Source: Pseudoxanthomonas sp. YR558 | GTDB lineage: Bacteria; Pseudomonadota; Gammaproteobacteria; Xanthomonadales; Xanthomonadaceae | Assembly (NCBI RefSeq): GCF_900116385.1 | Contig: NZ_FPCI01000002.1 | Location: 620,001 to 684,000, forward strand | DNA: 64,000 nt | Direction: 5' to 3' | Position numbers and translations under genes: made by a program | The notes under the pieces: model-generated | Seen by the model: the letters and a program-made list of their open reading frames with translations, nothing else | Databases searched by the model: none | What the model was told of the DNA's origin: nothing | Shown here: piece by piece, positions 44,785-54,057 of the stretch | Position numbering within the stretch: the stretch's first letter is position 1 | Layout: each line of letters opens with the position of its first letter

Positions 44785-46299
44785 CTAGCTCTTCATCGTT
44801 CCCGATTCCAACCACCGCTGGTGCCACGACAGCGCCTCGGGTAGCAGGTGTGGGGTGTGCTTGCCGTAGCTGTGGTGCAGGGCGCGGTCGACGTAGTCCT
44901 GCAGCGCGTCGCGGTAGTCAGGGTGGCTGCAATTGTCGATCAGCGTGCGGGCGCGCTGCTTGGGGGTGAGGCCGCGCAGGTCGGCCAGGCCTTGTTCGGT
45001 GACGATGACCGAGACGTCGTGTTCGGTGTGGTCCACGTGGCTGACCATCGGCACCAGCGCGGAGATGCTGCCGCCTTTCGCAGTGCTGGGGCTGAGGAAC
45101 ACCGACATGAAACCGTTGCGGGCGAAGTCGCCCGAGCCGCCGATGCCGTTCTGGATGCGGCTGCCCATCACGTGGGTGGAATTGACGTTGCCGTAGAGGT
45201 CGGCCTCGATCATGCCGTTCATGCCGATGCAGCCGAGCCGGCGGACCAGTTCCGGATGGTTCGACATCTCCTGCGTGCGCAGGATGATGCGCTCGCGGTA
45301 GAAGGTGATGTCGCGCTTGAACACCTCGTTCGCCTCCGGGCTCAATGCGAAGCCGGTGCACGAAGCGACATCCAGCACGCCATCGCGCAGCAGGTCGAGC
45401 ATGCCGTCCTGGATGACCTCGGTGAACGCCGTGAGGCCGCGGAAACCGCTCTTCGCCAGCCCCGCCAGCACGGCGTTGGGAATGTTGCCCACGCCCGACT
45501 GCAGCGGCAGCAGGTTCGCCGGCAGGCGGCCCTGCGCGACTTCGTGCTTGAGGAACGCGATCAGGTGCGCGGCGATGCGCTCGCTGGTCGCGTCGATCGG
45601 ACTGAACGGGCTGTTGCGGTCGGGGCCGTGCGTGCGCACGACGGCGACGATCTTGTCGGGATCGCAATGCAGCGCGGTATCGCCGATGCGGTCCTGCACG
45701 TGTTCCAGCGGGATCGGCTTGCGGTGCGGCGGAAGGGCGGTGCCGTAGTAGATGTCGTGCATGCCCTCCAGGCCGGCCGGCTGCCAGTCGTTGACCTCGA
45801 CGATCACCTTCTTCGCCAGGTCCAGCCACGTCTTGTTGTTGCCGACCGAGGTCGAGGGCACCAGCGTGCCGTCTTCGCGGATCGCCGAGACTTCCACCAC
45901 GGCCGTATCGATGGGCCCGTAGAAGCCGAACCACACGTGCTGCGCGACGTGGCTGAGGTGGATGTCGATGTAGTCCAGGGTGCCGTCGTTGATCCGCTTG
46001 CGCGCGTCCGGGTCGCTCTGGAACGGCATGCGCAGCGCGATGGCATCGGCCTTCGCGAGTGCGCCGTCGAGTTCCGGCGCGGTGGAGGCGCCGGTCATCA
46101 GCTTGATCTGGAACGGCTGGCCCGCCGCGTGCGCGTGTCCGATGCGGGCGGCGAGGGCGAGCGGCACCGCCTTCGGATAGCCCGAACCGGTGAAGCCGCT
46201 CATCGCGACGGTCTCGCCGGGCTGGATCAGCGCGGCGGCGGCCTCCGGCGTGGTCAGGCGGTCGCGCAGGGCGACGTTGCGGATGCGGTCTTCGGACAT
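44785..46299 (-). CDS. Acetyl-CoA hydrolase / succinyl-CoA:acetate CoA-transferase family
   Basis: Enzyme of 504 residues of the Ach1/AarC/ScpC family, which moves CoA between succinyl-CoA or propionyl-CoA and acetate. The active-site Glu is expected in GLTAFTEVIQDGMLDLL. Other family stretches are AMSGFTGSGYPKAVPLAL, LQSGVGNIPNAVLAGLA and GSRIQNGIGGSGDFARNGF. In AarC-type enzymes it completes a modified citric acid cycle; which acyl groups are used here is unknown. The ATG chosen matches the family N-terminus SEDRIRNVALRDRLTTPEAA; a frame extension of 19 codons is unlikely. Confidence 0.93.
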   Translation of the reverse strand: MSEDRIRNVALRDRLTTPEAAAALIQPGETVAMSGFTGSGYPKAVPLALAARIGHAHAAGQPFQIKLMTGASTAPELDGALAKADAIALRMPFQSDPDARKRINDGTLDYIDIHLSHVAQHVWFGFYGPIDTAVVEVSAIREDGTLVPSTSVGNNKTWLDLAKKVIVEVNDWQPAGLEGMHDIYYGTALPPHRKPIPLEHVQDRIGDTALHCDPDKIVAVVRTHGPDRNSPFSPIDATSERIAAHLIAFLKHEVAQGRLPANLLPLQSGVGNIPNAVLAGLAKSGFRGLTAFTEVIQDGMLDLLRDGVLDVASCTGFALSPEANEVFKRDITFYRERIILRTQEMSNHPELVRRLGCIGMNGMIEADLYGNVNSTHVMGSRIQNGIGGSGDFARNGFMSVFLSPSTAKGGSISALVPMVSHVDHTEHDVSVIVTEQGLADLRGLTPKQRARTLIDNCSHPDYRDALQDYVDRALHHSYGKHTPHLLPEALSWHQRWLESGTMKS

Positions 46300-46389
46300 G
46301 GGAGGGAAGGCTGGCGCGAAACGGACATTATCGAGTCCGGGGTCGGCTTCCAGCATACGACCATCGTGGAACGCCGGAATTGCGGTGGA

Positions 46390-46935
46390 TCAATGCCCGC
46401 CGCGGGCCATCCACGGCGGCCGCTGTTTCGCGGCACGGCGAAACGCCGGGCAATCCTCGCGATGCGCGCCGGGCAGGTAGCCCAGGCTCATCAGGAATTC
46501 ATTGGTGATCTCGCCGCCGGTGAAGCGGAAGGTCTTCTTGAACAGCTTGACCCACTCGGCCTTGCCCAGCGGGTGGTGGGCATCCAGCCATTCGGCGAAT
46601 CCGCCGTGGCTGCGGCGCAGGCCCTGGATGACCTGGGCGTTGTGGATGGCCGCTTCGATCTTCAGGCGGTTGCGGATGATGCCGGCGTCGGCCATCAGCC
46701 GCGCACGGTCGCGTTCGCCGTACCTGGCGACCTTGTCGACGCTGAAGCCACTGTAGGCCGCGCGGAAACCCTCGCGTTTGCGCAGCATGGTTTCCCAACT
46801 CAGGCCGGCCTGGTTGATCTCCAGCAGCAGGCGTTCGAACAGCACCGCTTCCTCGCGCTGCGGGAAGCCGTATTCGTGGTCGTGGTAGGGGCCGTGCAGT
46901 GGATGGCCGTGGGCGACGTCGCAATAGCCGGACAT
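46390..46935 (-). CDS. tag: DNA-3-methyladenine glycosylase I
   Basis: Base-excision repair enzyme of 181 residues that removes 3-methyladenine. The start SGYCDVAHGHPLHGPYHDHE aligns with the Zn-binding N-terminus of Tag, though some ligands differ. LLLEINQAGLSWETMLRKRE contains the Glu and Trp of the base pocket, and FKKTFRFTGGEITNEFLMSL is the C-terminal motif. The final Cys and His ligands of E. coli Tag are not obvious, so the metal site may be altered. Confidence 0.9.
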   Translation of the reverse strand: MSGYCDVAHGHPLHGPYHDHEYGFPQREEAVLFERLLLEINQAGLSWETMLRKREGFRAAYSGFSVDKVARYGERDRARLMADAGIIRNRLKIEAAIHNAQVIQGLRRSHGGFAEWLDAHHPLGKAEWVKLFKKTFRFTGGEITNEFLMSLGYLPGAHREDCPAFRRAAKQRPPWMARGGH

Positions 46936-46961
46936 AGGGAAGGCGAGAAGGGGGACAGCGC

Positions 46962-46967
46962 ATTCTA
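46962..46967 (-). promoter_or_regulatory. -10-like element before tag
   Basis: TAGAAT on the minus strand, 26 bases before the tag ATG, in the short gap shared with the divergent yqgE gene. No convincing -35 is visible. Confidence 0.4.
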
Positions 46968-47020
46968 GGCGGCATCGCGGACCGTTCCTGTCCGCAGGGG
47001 CGCGCCCGTGCGCGGCGGGC

Positions 47021-47026
47021 TAGAAT
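47021..47026 (+). promoter_or_regulatory. -10-like element overlapping the first yqgE ATG
   Basis: TAGAAT covers the first bases of the upstream ATG. Transcription from it would begin near 47033, at the second ATG (47034), giving a leaderless message. This makes the second ATG a realistic start. Confidence 0.4.
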
Positions 47027-47600
47027 GACGGCCATGCAAGACGTCGCCACGCCCCTGGCCAACCAGCTGCTGATCGCGTCGCCGGCGCTGTCGGACCCGA
47101 ACTTCGCCCGCAGCGTGGCCCTGATCTGCCAGCACGACGACGAAGGCGCGATGGGCGTGGTGGTGAACCGGCCTTCCGAGTACACGCTGGGCGAAGTGCT
47201 GCGGCAGATGAACCTGCAAGCGCAGGACCCCCAGCTGGCCGGGCAGGTCGTCCTTGCCGGCGGCCCGGTGCACCCGGAGCGCGGCTTCGTGCTGCACGAC
47301 GGCCTGCGTGCCTGGGAGTCGACGATGGAAGTCGCCGACGGCCTTTACCTGACGACCTCCCGCGACATCCTGGAAGCGATGGCGGCCGGCGACGGCCCCG
47401 CGCATGCGATCGTCGCGCTCGGCTGCGCGGGTTGGGGTGCCGGGCAACTGGAATACGAACTGGGCGAGAACAGCTGGCTGACCGCGCCCGCGGACGCCGA
47501 GCTGCTGTTCGCGCTGCCGCTGGAGCGGCGCTGGCAGGCGGCCGGCCAGCGGATCGGCGTGGACATGACGCGGCTGACCGATTACAGCGGCCACGCATGA
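47025..47600 (+). CDS. YqgE/AlgH family protein
   Basis: Protein of 191 residues of the UPF0301 (YqgE/AlgH) family, cytoplasmic and of unknown biochemical function; in Pseudomonas it was linked to alginate regulation. Typical parts are [59 protein letters not shown] and [20 protein letters not shown]. The first ATG is given, but a second 9 bases later may be the true start. First gene of a likely operon with ruvX and pyrB, an order found in many Gammaproteobacteria. Confidence 0.93.
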   Translation: MTAMQDVATPLANQLLIASPALSDPNFARSVALICQHDDEGAMGVVVNRPSEYTLGEVLRQMNLQAQDPQLAGQVVLAGGPVHPERGFVLHDGLRAWESTMEVADGLYLTTSRDILEAMAAGDGPAHAIVALGCAGWGAGQLEYELGENSWLTAPADAELLFALPLERRWQAAGQRIGVDMTRLTDYSGHA

Positions 47601-47682
47601 GCCTGCGCGCGCCCTTGCCGACGCGTTCTCCACGGCCGCGGGTGCAGGATGGGATGCGTTTTTCCGAACGGAGGCAGGTGGC

Positions 47683-48132
47683 ATGAAGCTGGACGGCACC
47701 GTACTGGGATTCGACGTGGGCGCCCGCCGCATCGGCGTGGCGGTGGGCAGCGCCTTCGGCACCGGCGCACGCGCGCTGGCCGTGATCGACGTGCATGGCC
47801 ACGGCCCCGACTGGCCGGCCATCGACAAGCTGCATGCCGAATGGAAACCCGACGGCCTCGTGGTCGGCGACCCCATGACGCTCGATGGCGGCGACCAGCC
47901 GATCCGCAAGCGCGCCCATGCCTTCGCGCGCGAACTGCGCGTGCGCTACAACCTGCCGGTGGTGCTGGTGGACGAGCGCACCAGTTCCGTCGAAGCCTCG
48001 CAACGTTTCGCGCAGGACCGTGCCGAAGGCCGCAAGCGCCGCCGCGATGCCGCGGCGCTGGATGCCGTCGCCGCGGCCGTCATCATCGAACGCTGGCTGG
48101 CCGCGCCGCACGACGCGACCCAGCTGACCTGA
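47683..48132 (+). CDS. ruvX: RuvX/YqgF family RNase H-fold nuclease
   Basis: Protein of 149 residues implicated in 16S rRNA 5'-end processing, earlier proposed as a Holliday junction resolvase. The first strand holds the metal Asp in LGFDVGARRIGVAVGSA. VGDPMTLDGG and VVLVDERTSSVEASQ (with an acidic residue) follow, and RKRRRDAAALDAVAAAVI carries the last catalytic Asp. GGAGGCAGG precedes the ATG. Confidence 0.94.
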   Translation: MKLDGTVLGFDVGARRIGVAVGSAFGTGARALAVIDVHGHGPDWPAIDKLHAEWKPDGLVVGDPMTLDGGDQPIRKRAHAFARELRVRYNLPVVLVDERTSSVEASQRFAQDRAEGRKRRRDAAALDAVAAAVIIERWLAAPHDATQLT

Positions 48133-48152
48133 CTTCCCTCACACGACGCCCC

Positions 48153-49097
48153 ATGACCCCACAACTCGATTCGGATGGACGCCTGCGGCACCTGCTGACC
48201 CTGGAAGGGTTGCCCCGCGAAACCCTGTGCCGGTTGATCGACCGCGCCGGCCAGATCCGCGATGCGGCGCTCGGGCGCACGCCGCGACGTACGGTGCTCG
48301 ACGGCACCACGGTCTGCACGCTGTTCTTCGAACCGTCCACCCGCACCCGCAGCTCGTTCCACATCGCCGCGCAGCGGCTGGGCGCGGACGTGCTGAACTT
48401 CGACGCGTCCACCTCGTCCACACGCAAGGGCGAAACCGCGCGCGACACGCTGCGCAACCTGGAAGCGATGGGCGTGCGCGGCTTCATCGTCCGCCACGCG
48501 GATGACGGCGCGGTCGCCGCGCTGGCCGCCGAGGCGGGCGAGGGCACGGCACTGATCAACGCCGGCGACGGACGCAGCGCGCATCCCACCCAGGGCTTGC
48601 TGGACGTGCTGACGCTGCGCCAGGCGAAGGGGCCGGACTTCTCGAAAATGAAGGTGCTGATCGTCGGCGACGTGAAGCACTCGCGGGTGGCGCGCTCGGA
48701 CCTGCACGCATTGCGCACGCTGGGCGCGGGCGAGATCCGCGTGTGCGGCCCGCAGTCGCTGCTGCCGGACGACGGCACGCTGGCCGGCTGCGAGGTCGGC
48801 CAGGATTTCGACGCCATGCTCGACGGCGTGGACGCGGTGATGATGCTGCGCCTGCAACGCGAGCGCATGGAGGAAGGGCTGGTGGCCTCGCTGGAGGATT
48901 ACCACCGCGACTACGGCCTCGACGCCACCCGCCTGACCCGCGCGGCGAAGGATGCGGTGGTGCTGCATCCCGGCCCGATCAACCGCGGCGTGGAGATCAC
49001 CGACGAAGTCGCCGACGGTCCGCAATCGCTGGTGCTGCGCCAGGTGAGCAACGGCGTGGCCGTGCGCATGGCAGTGCTGGAGACGCTGCTGGGCTGA
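48153..49097 (+). CDS. pyrB: Aspartate carbamoyltransferase catalytic subunit
   Basis: Enzyme of 314 residues, first committed step of pyrimidine synthesis, joining carbamoyl phosphate and aspartate. The carbamoyl-phosphate motif FFEPSTRTRSSFHIAAQRL is complete, as is the mobile loop STSSTRKGETARDTL. HPTQGLLDVLTL and VLHPGPINRGVEI complete the active site. No pyrI or dihydroorotase-like pyrC' partner is adjacent. It follows ruvX by 20 bases. Confidence 0.97.
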   Translation: MTPQLDSDGRLRHLLTLEGLPRETLCRLIDRAGQIRDAALGRTPRRTVLDGTTVCTLFFEPSTRTRSSFHIAAQRLGADVLNFDASTSSTRKGETARDTLRNLEAMGVRGFIVRHADDGAVAALAAEAGEGTALINAGDGRSAHPTQGLLDVLTLRQAKGPDFSKMKVLIVGDVKHSRVARSDLHALRTLGAGEIRVCGPQSLLPDDGTLAGCEVGQDFDAMLDGVDAVMMLRLQRERMEEGLVASLEDYHRDYGLDATRLTRAAKDAVVLHPGPINRGVEITDEVADGPQSLVLRQVSNGVAVRMAVLETLLG

Positions 49098-49115
49098 GGC
49101 ACCGTCGCGCCGAGG

Positions 49116-50675
49116 TCATTCCTCGGCGGCGACGATGCGGTCCTTGCCGGCCTGCTTGGCCTGGTACATGGCGCGGTCGGCGCGCGCGAGCAGTTCGTCC
49201 TGCGATTCGCCCGGCCGCCAGCGCGCGACGCCGGCGCTGAAGGTCACCATCACGCCGCGCCCATCGTGGATCAGCGGCTTGTGGGCCAGCCGGCCGCGCA
49301 GGCGTTCCAGCGTGCCGGTGGCTTCCAGGAAACTGGTATCGGGCAGCAGCAGCACGAATTCTTCGCCGCCGAAGCGCGCGATCGCATCGCTCGCGCGCAG
49401 CGTGGCGCGCGCCATCACCACCACGTGGCACAGCGCGGCGTCGCCGCCGAGGTGGCCGTGCGCGGCGTTGATGTGGCGGAAGTCGTCCAGGTCCAGCATC
49501 GCCAGGCTCAGGGTCTGGCCGCTGCGCAGGGCGCGGACGGATTCGCGCTTGAACAGTTCGTCGAAGCCGCGGCGGTTCAATGCATCCGTCAGCTGGTCGA
49601 CGCGGACCAGTTCGGAGACCGATTGCAGTTCCACTTCCAGGTCGGCGACGCGTTGTTCGGCGGCTTCCACCTCGCGGCGTGCCTCGATCAGGCTGTCGCG
49701 CGCACGCAGCGCCTGCGCCTGCACGTCGGCCGTGTCCTGCAGGATGTCTTCCATGCGCTTGCCGAGTTCGGCGATGCTGCGGCTCTCGCGGATGGCCTGC
49801 GCGTGGAAGGTGATGCGGTCGTGGTACTCGCCGGTGCTGCTGGCCATGCCGTCGAGGCGTTCGACGAAGGTGACCATCATGTCCTTCATCGAGGCTTTCG
49901 ACTCGGCCAGCCCCTGCTTCAGCAGGCCCTGCTTGTAGATCACCTCGCGCAGGCCGGCGCGGGTCTGCTCCAGCGAGGTGCGGTCGAGCGGACCGGCCAG
50001 CAGCTGGCGCACCGCGCCGATCTGGTCCTGCAGCCAGCTGCCGTCCTCGATCAGTTCGCCGACGTTCTCCAGCAGCAGGTCGAACAGGCTGCGCATCAGT
50101 TCCTGCGCGTCGTTGACTTCGTGCGTACGCAGGCCGACCTGCAGGCAGAGTTCCTTCAGGTCCGCGCCGAGCGGGTCCAGCGCCTGCGCCGGTTGCCATT
50201 GGCGGACGCGGTCGGCCAGGGCATGCGCCTGCGGCAGCAGGGCGGCGTCGTCGCGCAGCAGGTGCTCGATGCCGCCCGCGAGCAACTGGTGCAGCAGGTC
50301 GCGCAATTGCTCGGCTTCGCCGGACAACGGCTCGTCCAGGATCGTGCGGATGTACTTGTCGATGAGCTGGCGCATCGCGCGGCCATAGCGTGGCCAATCG
50401 CCGTCGGCATGCGCGGACTGCAGGCGTTCGCCCATGCCCTGCAGTTCGCCCGGCAGGCCGGCGACGCCGTACGCGAAGGCGGAGAGCAGGGCGGCGGGTT
50501 CTTCCGCATGGGCGAACAGGGCCTGCAACTGCGCGCTGCTGATCGCAGGTCGCGAACGGGCCGTGCCCGTCGTGGTGAGCTCGTGCGATGAGGATTCGGT
50601 GGCCTCGCGACGGCGCGACCAAAACCGGCGGAGGCCGCCAGAAATTCCGGAGTTGTCGTCGGCTGCGTCAGCCAT
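49116..50675 (-). CDS. Cytoplasmic diguanylate cyclase with helical N-terminus
   Basis: Protein of 519 residues with a long alpha-helical N-terminal part (residues 40-340, no known sensor domain, no membrane segment), a coiled coil (SLIEARREVEAAEQRVADLE) and a C-terminal GGDEF domain from about 355. The active site FGGEEFVLLLPD is intact. The metal motif reads LDLDDFRHINAAHGHLGGD; the common ND is NA here, but the Asn is kept. No inhibitory RxxD is seen at the usual place. The domain should make cyclic di-GMP, and control probably runs through dimerisation of the helical part. Confidence 0.92.
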   Translation of the reverse strand: MADAADDNSGISGGLRRFWSRRREATESSSHELTTTGTARSRPAISSAQLQALFAHAEEPAALLSAFAYGVAGLPGELQGMGERLQSAHADGDWPRYGRAMRQLIDKYIRTILDEPLSGEAEQLRDLLHQLLAGGIEHLLRDDAALLPQAHALADRVRQWQPAQALDPLGADLKELCLQVGLRTHEVNDAQELMRSLFDLLLENVGELIEDGSWLQDQIGAVRQLLAGPLDRTSLEQTRAGLREVIYKQGLLKQGLAESKASMKDMMVTFVERLDGMASSTGEYHDRITFHAQAIRESRSIAELGKRMEDILQDTADVQAQALRARDSLIEARREVEAAEQRVADLEVELQSVSELVRVDQLTDALNRRGFDELFKRESVRALRSGQTLSLAMLDLDDFRHINAAHGHLGGDAALCHVVVMARATLRASDAIARFGGEEFVLLLPDTSFLEATGTLERLRGRLAHKPLIHDGRGVMVTFSAGVARWRPGESQDELLARADRAMYQAKQAGKDRIVAAEE

Positions 50676-50815
50676 CGGAAGTCGCTCGCACGGCCATGGG
50701 CGGATGCCCGTCAGCCACCAGGGGATGCCGGGTTATCGGCCGGGATCGGCGGCGGTTGAGGGTGCGATGGCGTCCGGGGCCCGCGGCGTCGGCGAAGCGT
50801 GACCGGGGCCGCGGC

Positions 50816-51091
50816 TCAGTCGGCGGGCGGGAAGCGGGCCAGGGCTTCTTCGATGATGGCCAACTGGCCGGCGGCTTCCGCATTGCCGGCCGCGGCGGCC
50901 TGCCGCACCTGGGCCAGATCGGGGTGGCTGACGATCAGCAGCAGGTTGCCGCAGGTGGGGCACGCGTAGTCGGTGACGGCGTCGTGCAGCTCCATCGCCA
51001 TGCCGCGGCTATCGCCTTCCCAGCCGCAGGGGCAGGCCAGCGGGCGTTCGCGCCAGCCGTCGGCGAAATAGTCTTCGACCAGTTCCGCCAT
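50816..51091 (-). CDS. Small zinc-ribbon-like protein
   Basis: Protein of 91 residues with two Cys pairs, ACPCGWEG and YACPTCGN, spaced about 27 residues apart, which could bind one zinc ion. The C-terminal third is an alanine-rich helix. I know no named family. It follows the esterase gene on the same strand with only 2 bases between them, so both are likely one unit. The frame is open further upstream, but only antisense-like shadow of the esterase gene is found there. Confidence 0.72.
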   Translation of the reverse strand: MAELVEDYFADGWRERPLACPCGWEGDSRGMAMELHDAVTDYACPTCGNLLLIVSHPDLAQVRQAAAAGNAEAAGQLAIIEEALARFPPAD

Positions 51092-51093
51092 GC

Positions 51094-51909
51094 TCAGCGG
51101 CCCCGGCGCTGGGCGAACAGCCAGTCCCACATCGGGGCGTAGGCGTAGGTCGCATCCCAGCTGTTGTGGTTGGCGTCGGGGAACTCGGTGTAGCGCGCGT
51201 CGCGCGCGCCGACGGCCTTCAGCGCGGCATCCATGCGGCGCGACTGCGAGGGCGGCACCACGTCGTCCTTGCCGCCGTGGAAGATCCACACCGGCACGTC
51301 CTTCAGGCGCTGCGCGGTGGCGGCGAACGGGTCGGCCGCGTTGCCCACCGTGCGCGCGCGCAGGCCGGGCCGCGCGTCGGTCCAGTCCACGGTGACGCCG
51401 CCGCAGATCGGCACCAGGGCGGCGAAGCGGGTGGGCTGCTGGAGTGCGAGTTCCCAGGTGCCATAGCCGCCCATCGACATGCCGGTGAGATAGACGCGCG
51501 CCGGGTCGCCCTTGAACTCGCGCATCGCCGCCTCGAGTGTGGCGAAGGCGATCGGGCCCGCGTCTTCGGTCCATTCGGTGTCGTCCGGCGCCTGCGGGAA
51601 TACCACCAGCCCCGGGAAGTCCGCCGCGTGCTGGCGCAGGTACGGCCCGAGCCCCGCCATCGTCTGCTTCACGCCGTCGCTGCCGCGCTCGCCGGAGCCG
51701 TTGAGGAAGAGCACGGTGGGCACCGCCCCCGAACGGAAGCGCGAGGCGGGCACGAAGACCTGGTAGCGGTAGGTCTTGCCGTTCAACGCGACTTCGCGCG
51801 AGACGAACTCGCCGGTGGTCGAGGTGGGGACGGTCTGGCAGGCGCTCATCAGGACCAGCAGCAGGGACGCGAGGGCGAAGCGGAAGGGAAGGCGCATGAA
51901 GGCAGGCAT
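51094..51909 (-). CDS. Esterase/PHB-depolymerase-like lipoprotein
   Basis: Alpha/beta-hydrolase lipoprotein of 271 residues. Signal peptide and lipobox end in VLMSAC; a second ATG four codons in is an equally good start. The nucleophile Ser is in YLTGMSMGGYGTWELAL, the Asp in PVWIFHGGKDDVVPP and the His in FPDANHNSWDATYAYA. This pattern matches LpqC/PHB-depolymerase-type carboxylesterases, a class found with feruloyl and acetylxylan esterases. The natural substrate is not evident. Confidence 0.88.
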   Translation of the reverse strand: MPAFMRLPFRFALASLLLVLMSACQTVPTSTTGEFVSREVALNGKTYRYQVFVPASRFRSGAVPTVLFLNGSGERGSDGVKQTMAGLGPYLRQHAADFPGLVVFPQAPDDTEWTEDAGPIAFATLEAAMREFKGDPARVYLTGMSMGGYGTWELALQQPTRFAALVPICGGVTVDWTDARPGLRARTVGNAADPFAATAQRLKDVPVWIFHGGKDDVVPPSQSRRMDAALKAVGARDARYTEFPDANHNSWDATYAYAPMWDWLFAQRRGR

Positions 51910-51946
51910 CCGGGGGCGACGATGCGCGCAGGATACCCCGTCGTGT

Positions 51947-52558
51947 TCACGCGCGCGTCCACACCCAGGCGGCCACGGCAACGCCGTGCAGCACCACCAT
52001 GAGCCAGAACACGACGCGGTAACCGGGCTTGCGCGACTTGTGCCGCAGCAGCTGTTGCGCGACCCATGCGCCGGGCCAGCCGCCGGCGAGTTCGAGCAGA
52101 TGCAGCGTGGACTCCGGCGTGCGCCATCGCCCCGTCTGCGCCGCATGCTTGTCCAGCGCGTAGACGACGAAGGTGATGGCCGACATCCCGAGCGCCACGA
52201 ACACCGCTTCGAACGGAAGCCTGTCGCCGCGGATCGCCCAGCCGATGAAGAGCGCGTACAGCACCACCGCTGTCGCACCGACGAGGGGGGAAGCGGGGCG
52301 GGGCGTAGCGGCGGCGCGTGCGGCGGGCTTGGCATGGCGCGCGACCGGAACCGTCCGGCGTACCGCCTGTGCGCGCCATTTGCCGTCGGGCTGGCGCTGC
52401 GCGGTGAACTTCACCAACTCGCCGACCTCGGGACGACGACCGTCGAGCCGGTAGTCGCGGACGTGGAAGAACACGCGCGCGGGCTCGCCATCGAGCGGGG
52501 CGACGAAACCGAAGCCACGGTCGTCGTTCCATTCGCTGACCTTGCCGAGTCGCTCCAT
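51947..52558 (-). CDS. Cold-shock domain fused to DUF1294 membrane domain
   Basis: Protein of 203 residues. Residues 1-68 form a cold-shock-type OB fold (GKVSEWNDDRGFGFVAPLDG, VFFHVRDY) with the RNP-like GFGFV motif; residues 95-200 form the DUF1294 domain with about three membrane helices and the signature FVVYALDKHAAQTGRWRTPE. The fusion is known but of unknown purpose; it would hold a nucleic-acid-binding domain at the inner membrane. It ends 9 bases after mgtE on this strand is completed. Confidence 0.92.
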   Translation of the reverse strand: MERLGKVSEWNDDRGFGFVAPLDGEPARVFFHVRDYRLDGRRPEVGELVKFTAQRQPDGKWRAQAVRRTVPVARHAKPAARAAATPRPASPLVGATAVVLYALFIGWAIRGDRLPFEAVFVALGMSAITFVVYALDKHAAQTGRWRTPESTLHLLELAGGWPGAWVAQQLLRHKSRKPGYRVVFWLMVVLHGVAVAAWVWTRA

Positions 52559-52567
52559 GCGCAGGCC

Positions 52568-53929
52568 TCAGTGCAGCAGGATCAACGTCGCCAGGCCGAG
52601 GAAGCAGAAGAAGCCCATCACGTCGGTCACGGCGGTGACGACGACGGTGCCGGCGACGGCGGGGTCGATGTTCATCCGCTTGAGCAGCAGCGGCAGCAGT
52701 ACGCCAGCGGTGGCGGCGGCGCAGAAGTTGAGTACGAGTGCCATCGCGATCACCAGCGACAGCAACGGGCTGCGGAACCAGACGAAGGCGATCACGCCGA
52801 CGATGCTGCCGATCAGCACGCCGTTGATCAACGCCACGCGGATTTCCTTCCACAGCAGGATGCGCGCGTTGCTCGCGCCCACCTGGCCCAGCGCGAGGCC
52901 GCGCACCATCAGCGTCAGCACCTGCACCGCGGCGTTGCCGCCGATGCCGGCGACGATGGGCATCAGCACGGCGAGCGCGACGATCTTCTCCAGCGTCATC
53001 TCGAACTGGCCGATCACGCTGGCGGCCATGAACGCGGTAAACAGGTTGATGCCCAGCCACACCACGCGGCCGCGCACGGCGCGCTTGACCGGCGAGAACA
53101 GGTCCTCGTCCTCGTCCAGGCCGGCGGCGCCCAGCGCCTGGTGCTCGGCCTGTTCACGGATGATGTCGACCACGTCGTCGATGGTGATGCGGCCGAGCAG
53201 GATGTTGTTGTCGTCCACGACCGGCGCCGACACCCAGTCATGGTCGGAGAACTGGCGCGCCACTTCCTGCGCGCTCTCGCCCACGTCGATGGCCGGCTGC
53301 TCGTCGTCGATCAGCCGGTTGATGGGCGTGGTGTCCTCGTGCGTCACGAGCGCGGCCAGGGGCACGCGGCCCAGATACTGGTGGCGGCGGCTGACCACGT
53401 ACAGGTGGTCGGTGTGGTCCGGCAGTTCGCCGCGCAGGCGCAGGTAGCGCAGCACCACGTCGACGTTGACGTCGGCGCGCACGGTGACCACGTCCGGGTT
53501 CATCAGGCGGCCAGCGGTGTCCTCCGCGTACGACAGCACCTGTTCCAGGCGCTCGCGGTTCTCGCGGTCCATCGACTTGAGGACTTCGTCGATGACGGTG
53601 TCGGGCAGGTCCTCGACCAGGTCCGCGAGATCGTCGATGTCGAGGTCCTCGACCGCGGCGACGATCTCGTCGGTGTCCATGTCCGCCAGCAGGCTTTCGC
53701 GCACCTCGTCGCCGACGTGCACCAGCACCTCGCCGTCGTCTTCCGGATCGACCAGGCCCCAGACGACTTCGCGCTTGCCCGGCGGCAGCGATTCCAGCAG
53801 GTTGCCGATCTCCGCGGGCGACAAGGTGTTGACCAACCGACGCACGGGCCCCAGCCGACCGCTGTCGAGCGCGTCGGAGAGCAGGCGCAACTGGCGTGCG
53901 GTCTTGTCGTGGCGGATGGTCTCGACCAT
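52568..53929 (-). CDS. mgtE: Magnesium transporter MgtE
   Basis: Mg2+ channel of 453 residues. Order: N-terminal superhelical domain (SPAEIGNLLESLPPGKREVV), a CBS pair that senses cytoplasmic Mg2+ (YVVSRRHQYLGRVPLAALV and ILLGRITIDDVVDIIREQ), a plug helix and five membrane helices starting near residue 300. The pore motif MPIVAGIGGNAAVQVLTLMV is complete. Downstream of ptsI on the same strand across a REP pair; linkage of mgtE to the PTS cluster is common in this family of bacteria. Confidence 0.97.
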   Translation of the reverse strand: MVETIRHDKTARQLRLLSDALDSGRLGPVRRLVNTLSPAEIGNLLESLPPGKREVVWGLVDPEDDGEVLVHVGDEVRESLLADMDTDEIVAAVEDLDIDDLADLVEDLPDTVIDEVLKSMDRENRERLEQVLSYAEDTAGRLMNPDVVTVRADVNVDVVLRYLRLRGELPDHTDHLYVVSRRHQYLGRVPLAALVTHEDTTPINRLIDDEQPAIDVGESAQEVARQFSDHDWVSAPVVDDNNILLGRITIDDVVDIIREQAEHQALGAAGLDEDEDLFSPVKRAVRGRVVWLGINLFTAFMAASVIGQFEMTLEKIVALAVLMPIVAGIGGNAAVQVLTLMVRGLALGQVGASNARILLWKEIRVALINGVLIGSIVGVIAFVWFRSPLLSLVIAMALVLNFCAAATAGVLLPLLLKRMNIDPAVAGTVVVTAVTDVMGFFCFLGLATLILLH

Positions 53930-54057
53930 TCGGTACTCCGGAATGGGGCCGATCCGTCAGGCGGATGCGACCGGGGCATCAAGCGTTCATTCCGCCATTA
54001 TCGCCCGGCCTGCGATTTATGGACACCCTGCAGGAAGGGCTGGAACGAAGCGTGGGG

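Noticed and set aside
44848..46968. Open frame of 706 codons on the plus strand
   Set aside because: Antisense to the CoA-transferase and tag genes, with shadow-type composition.
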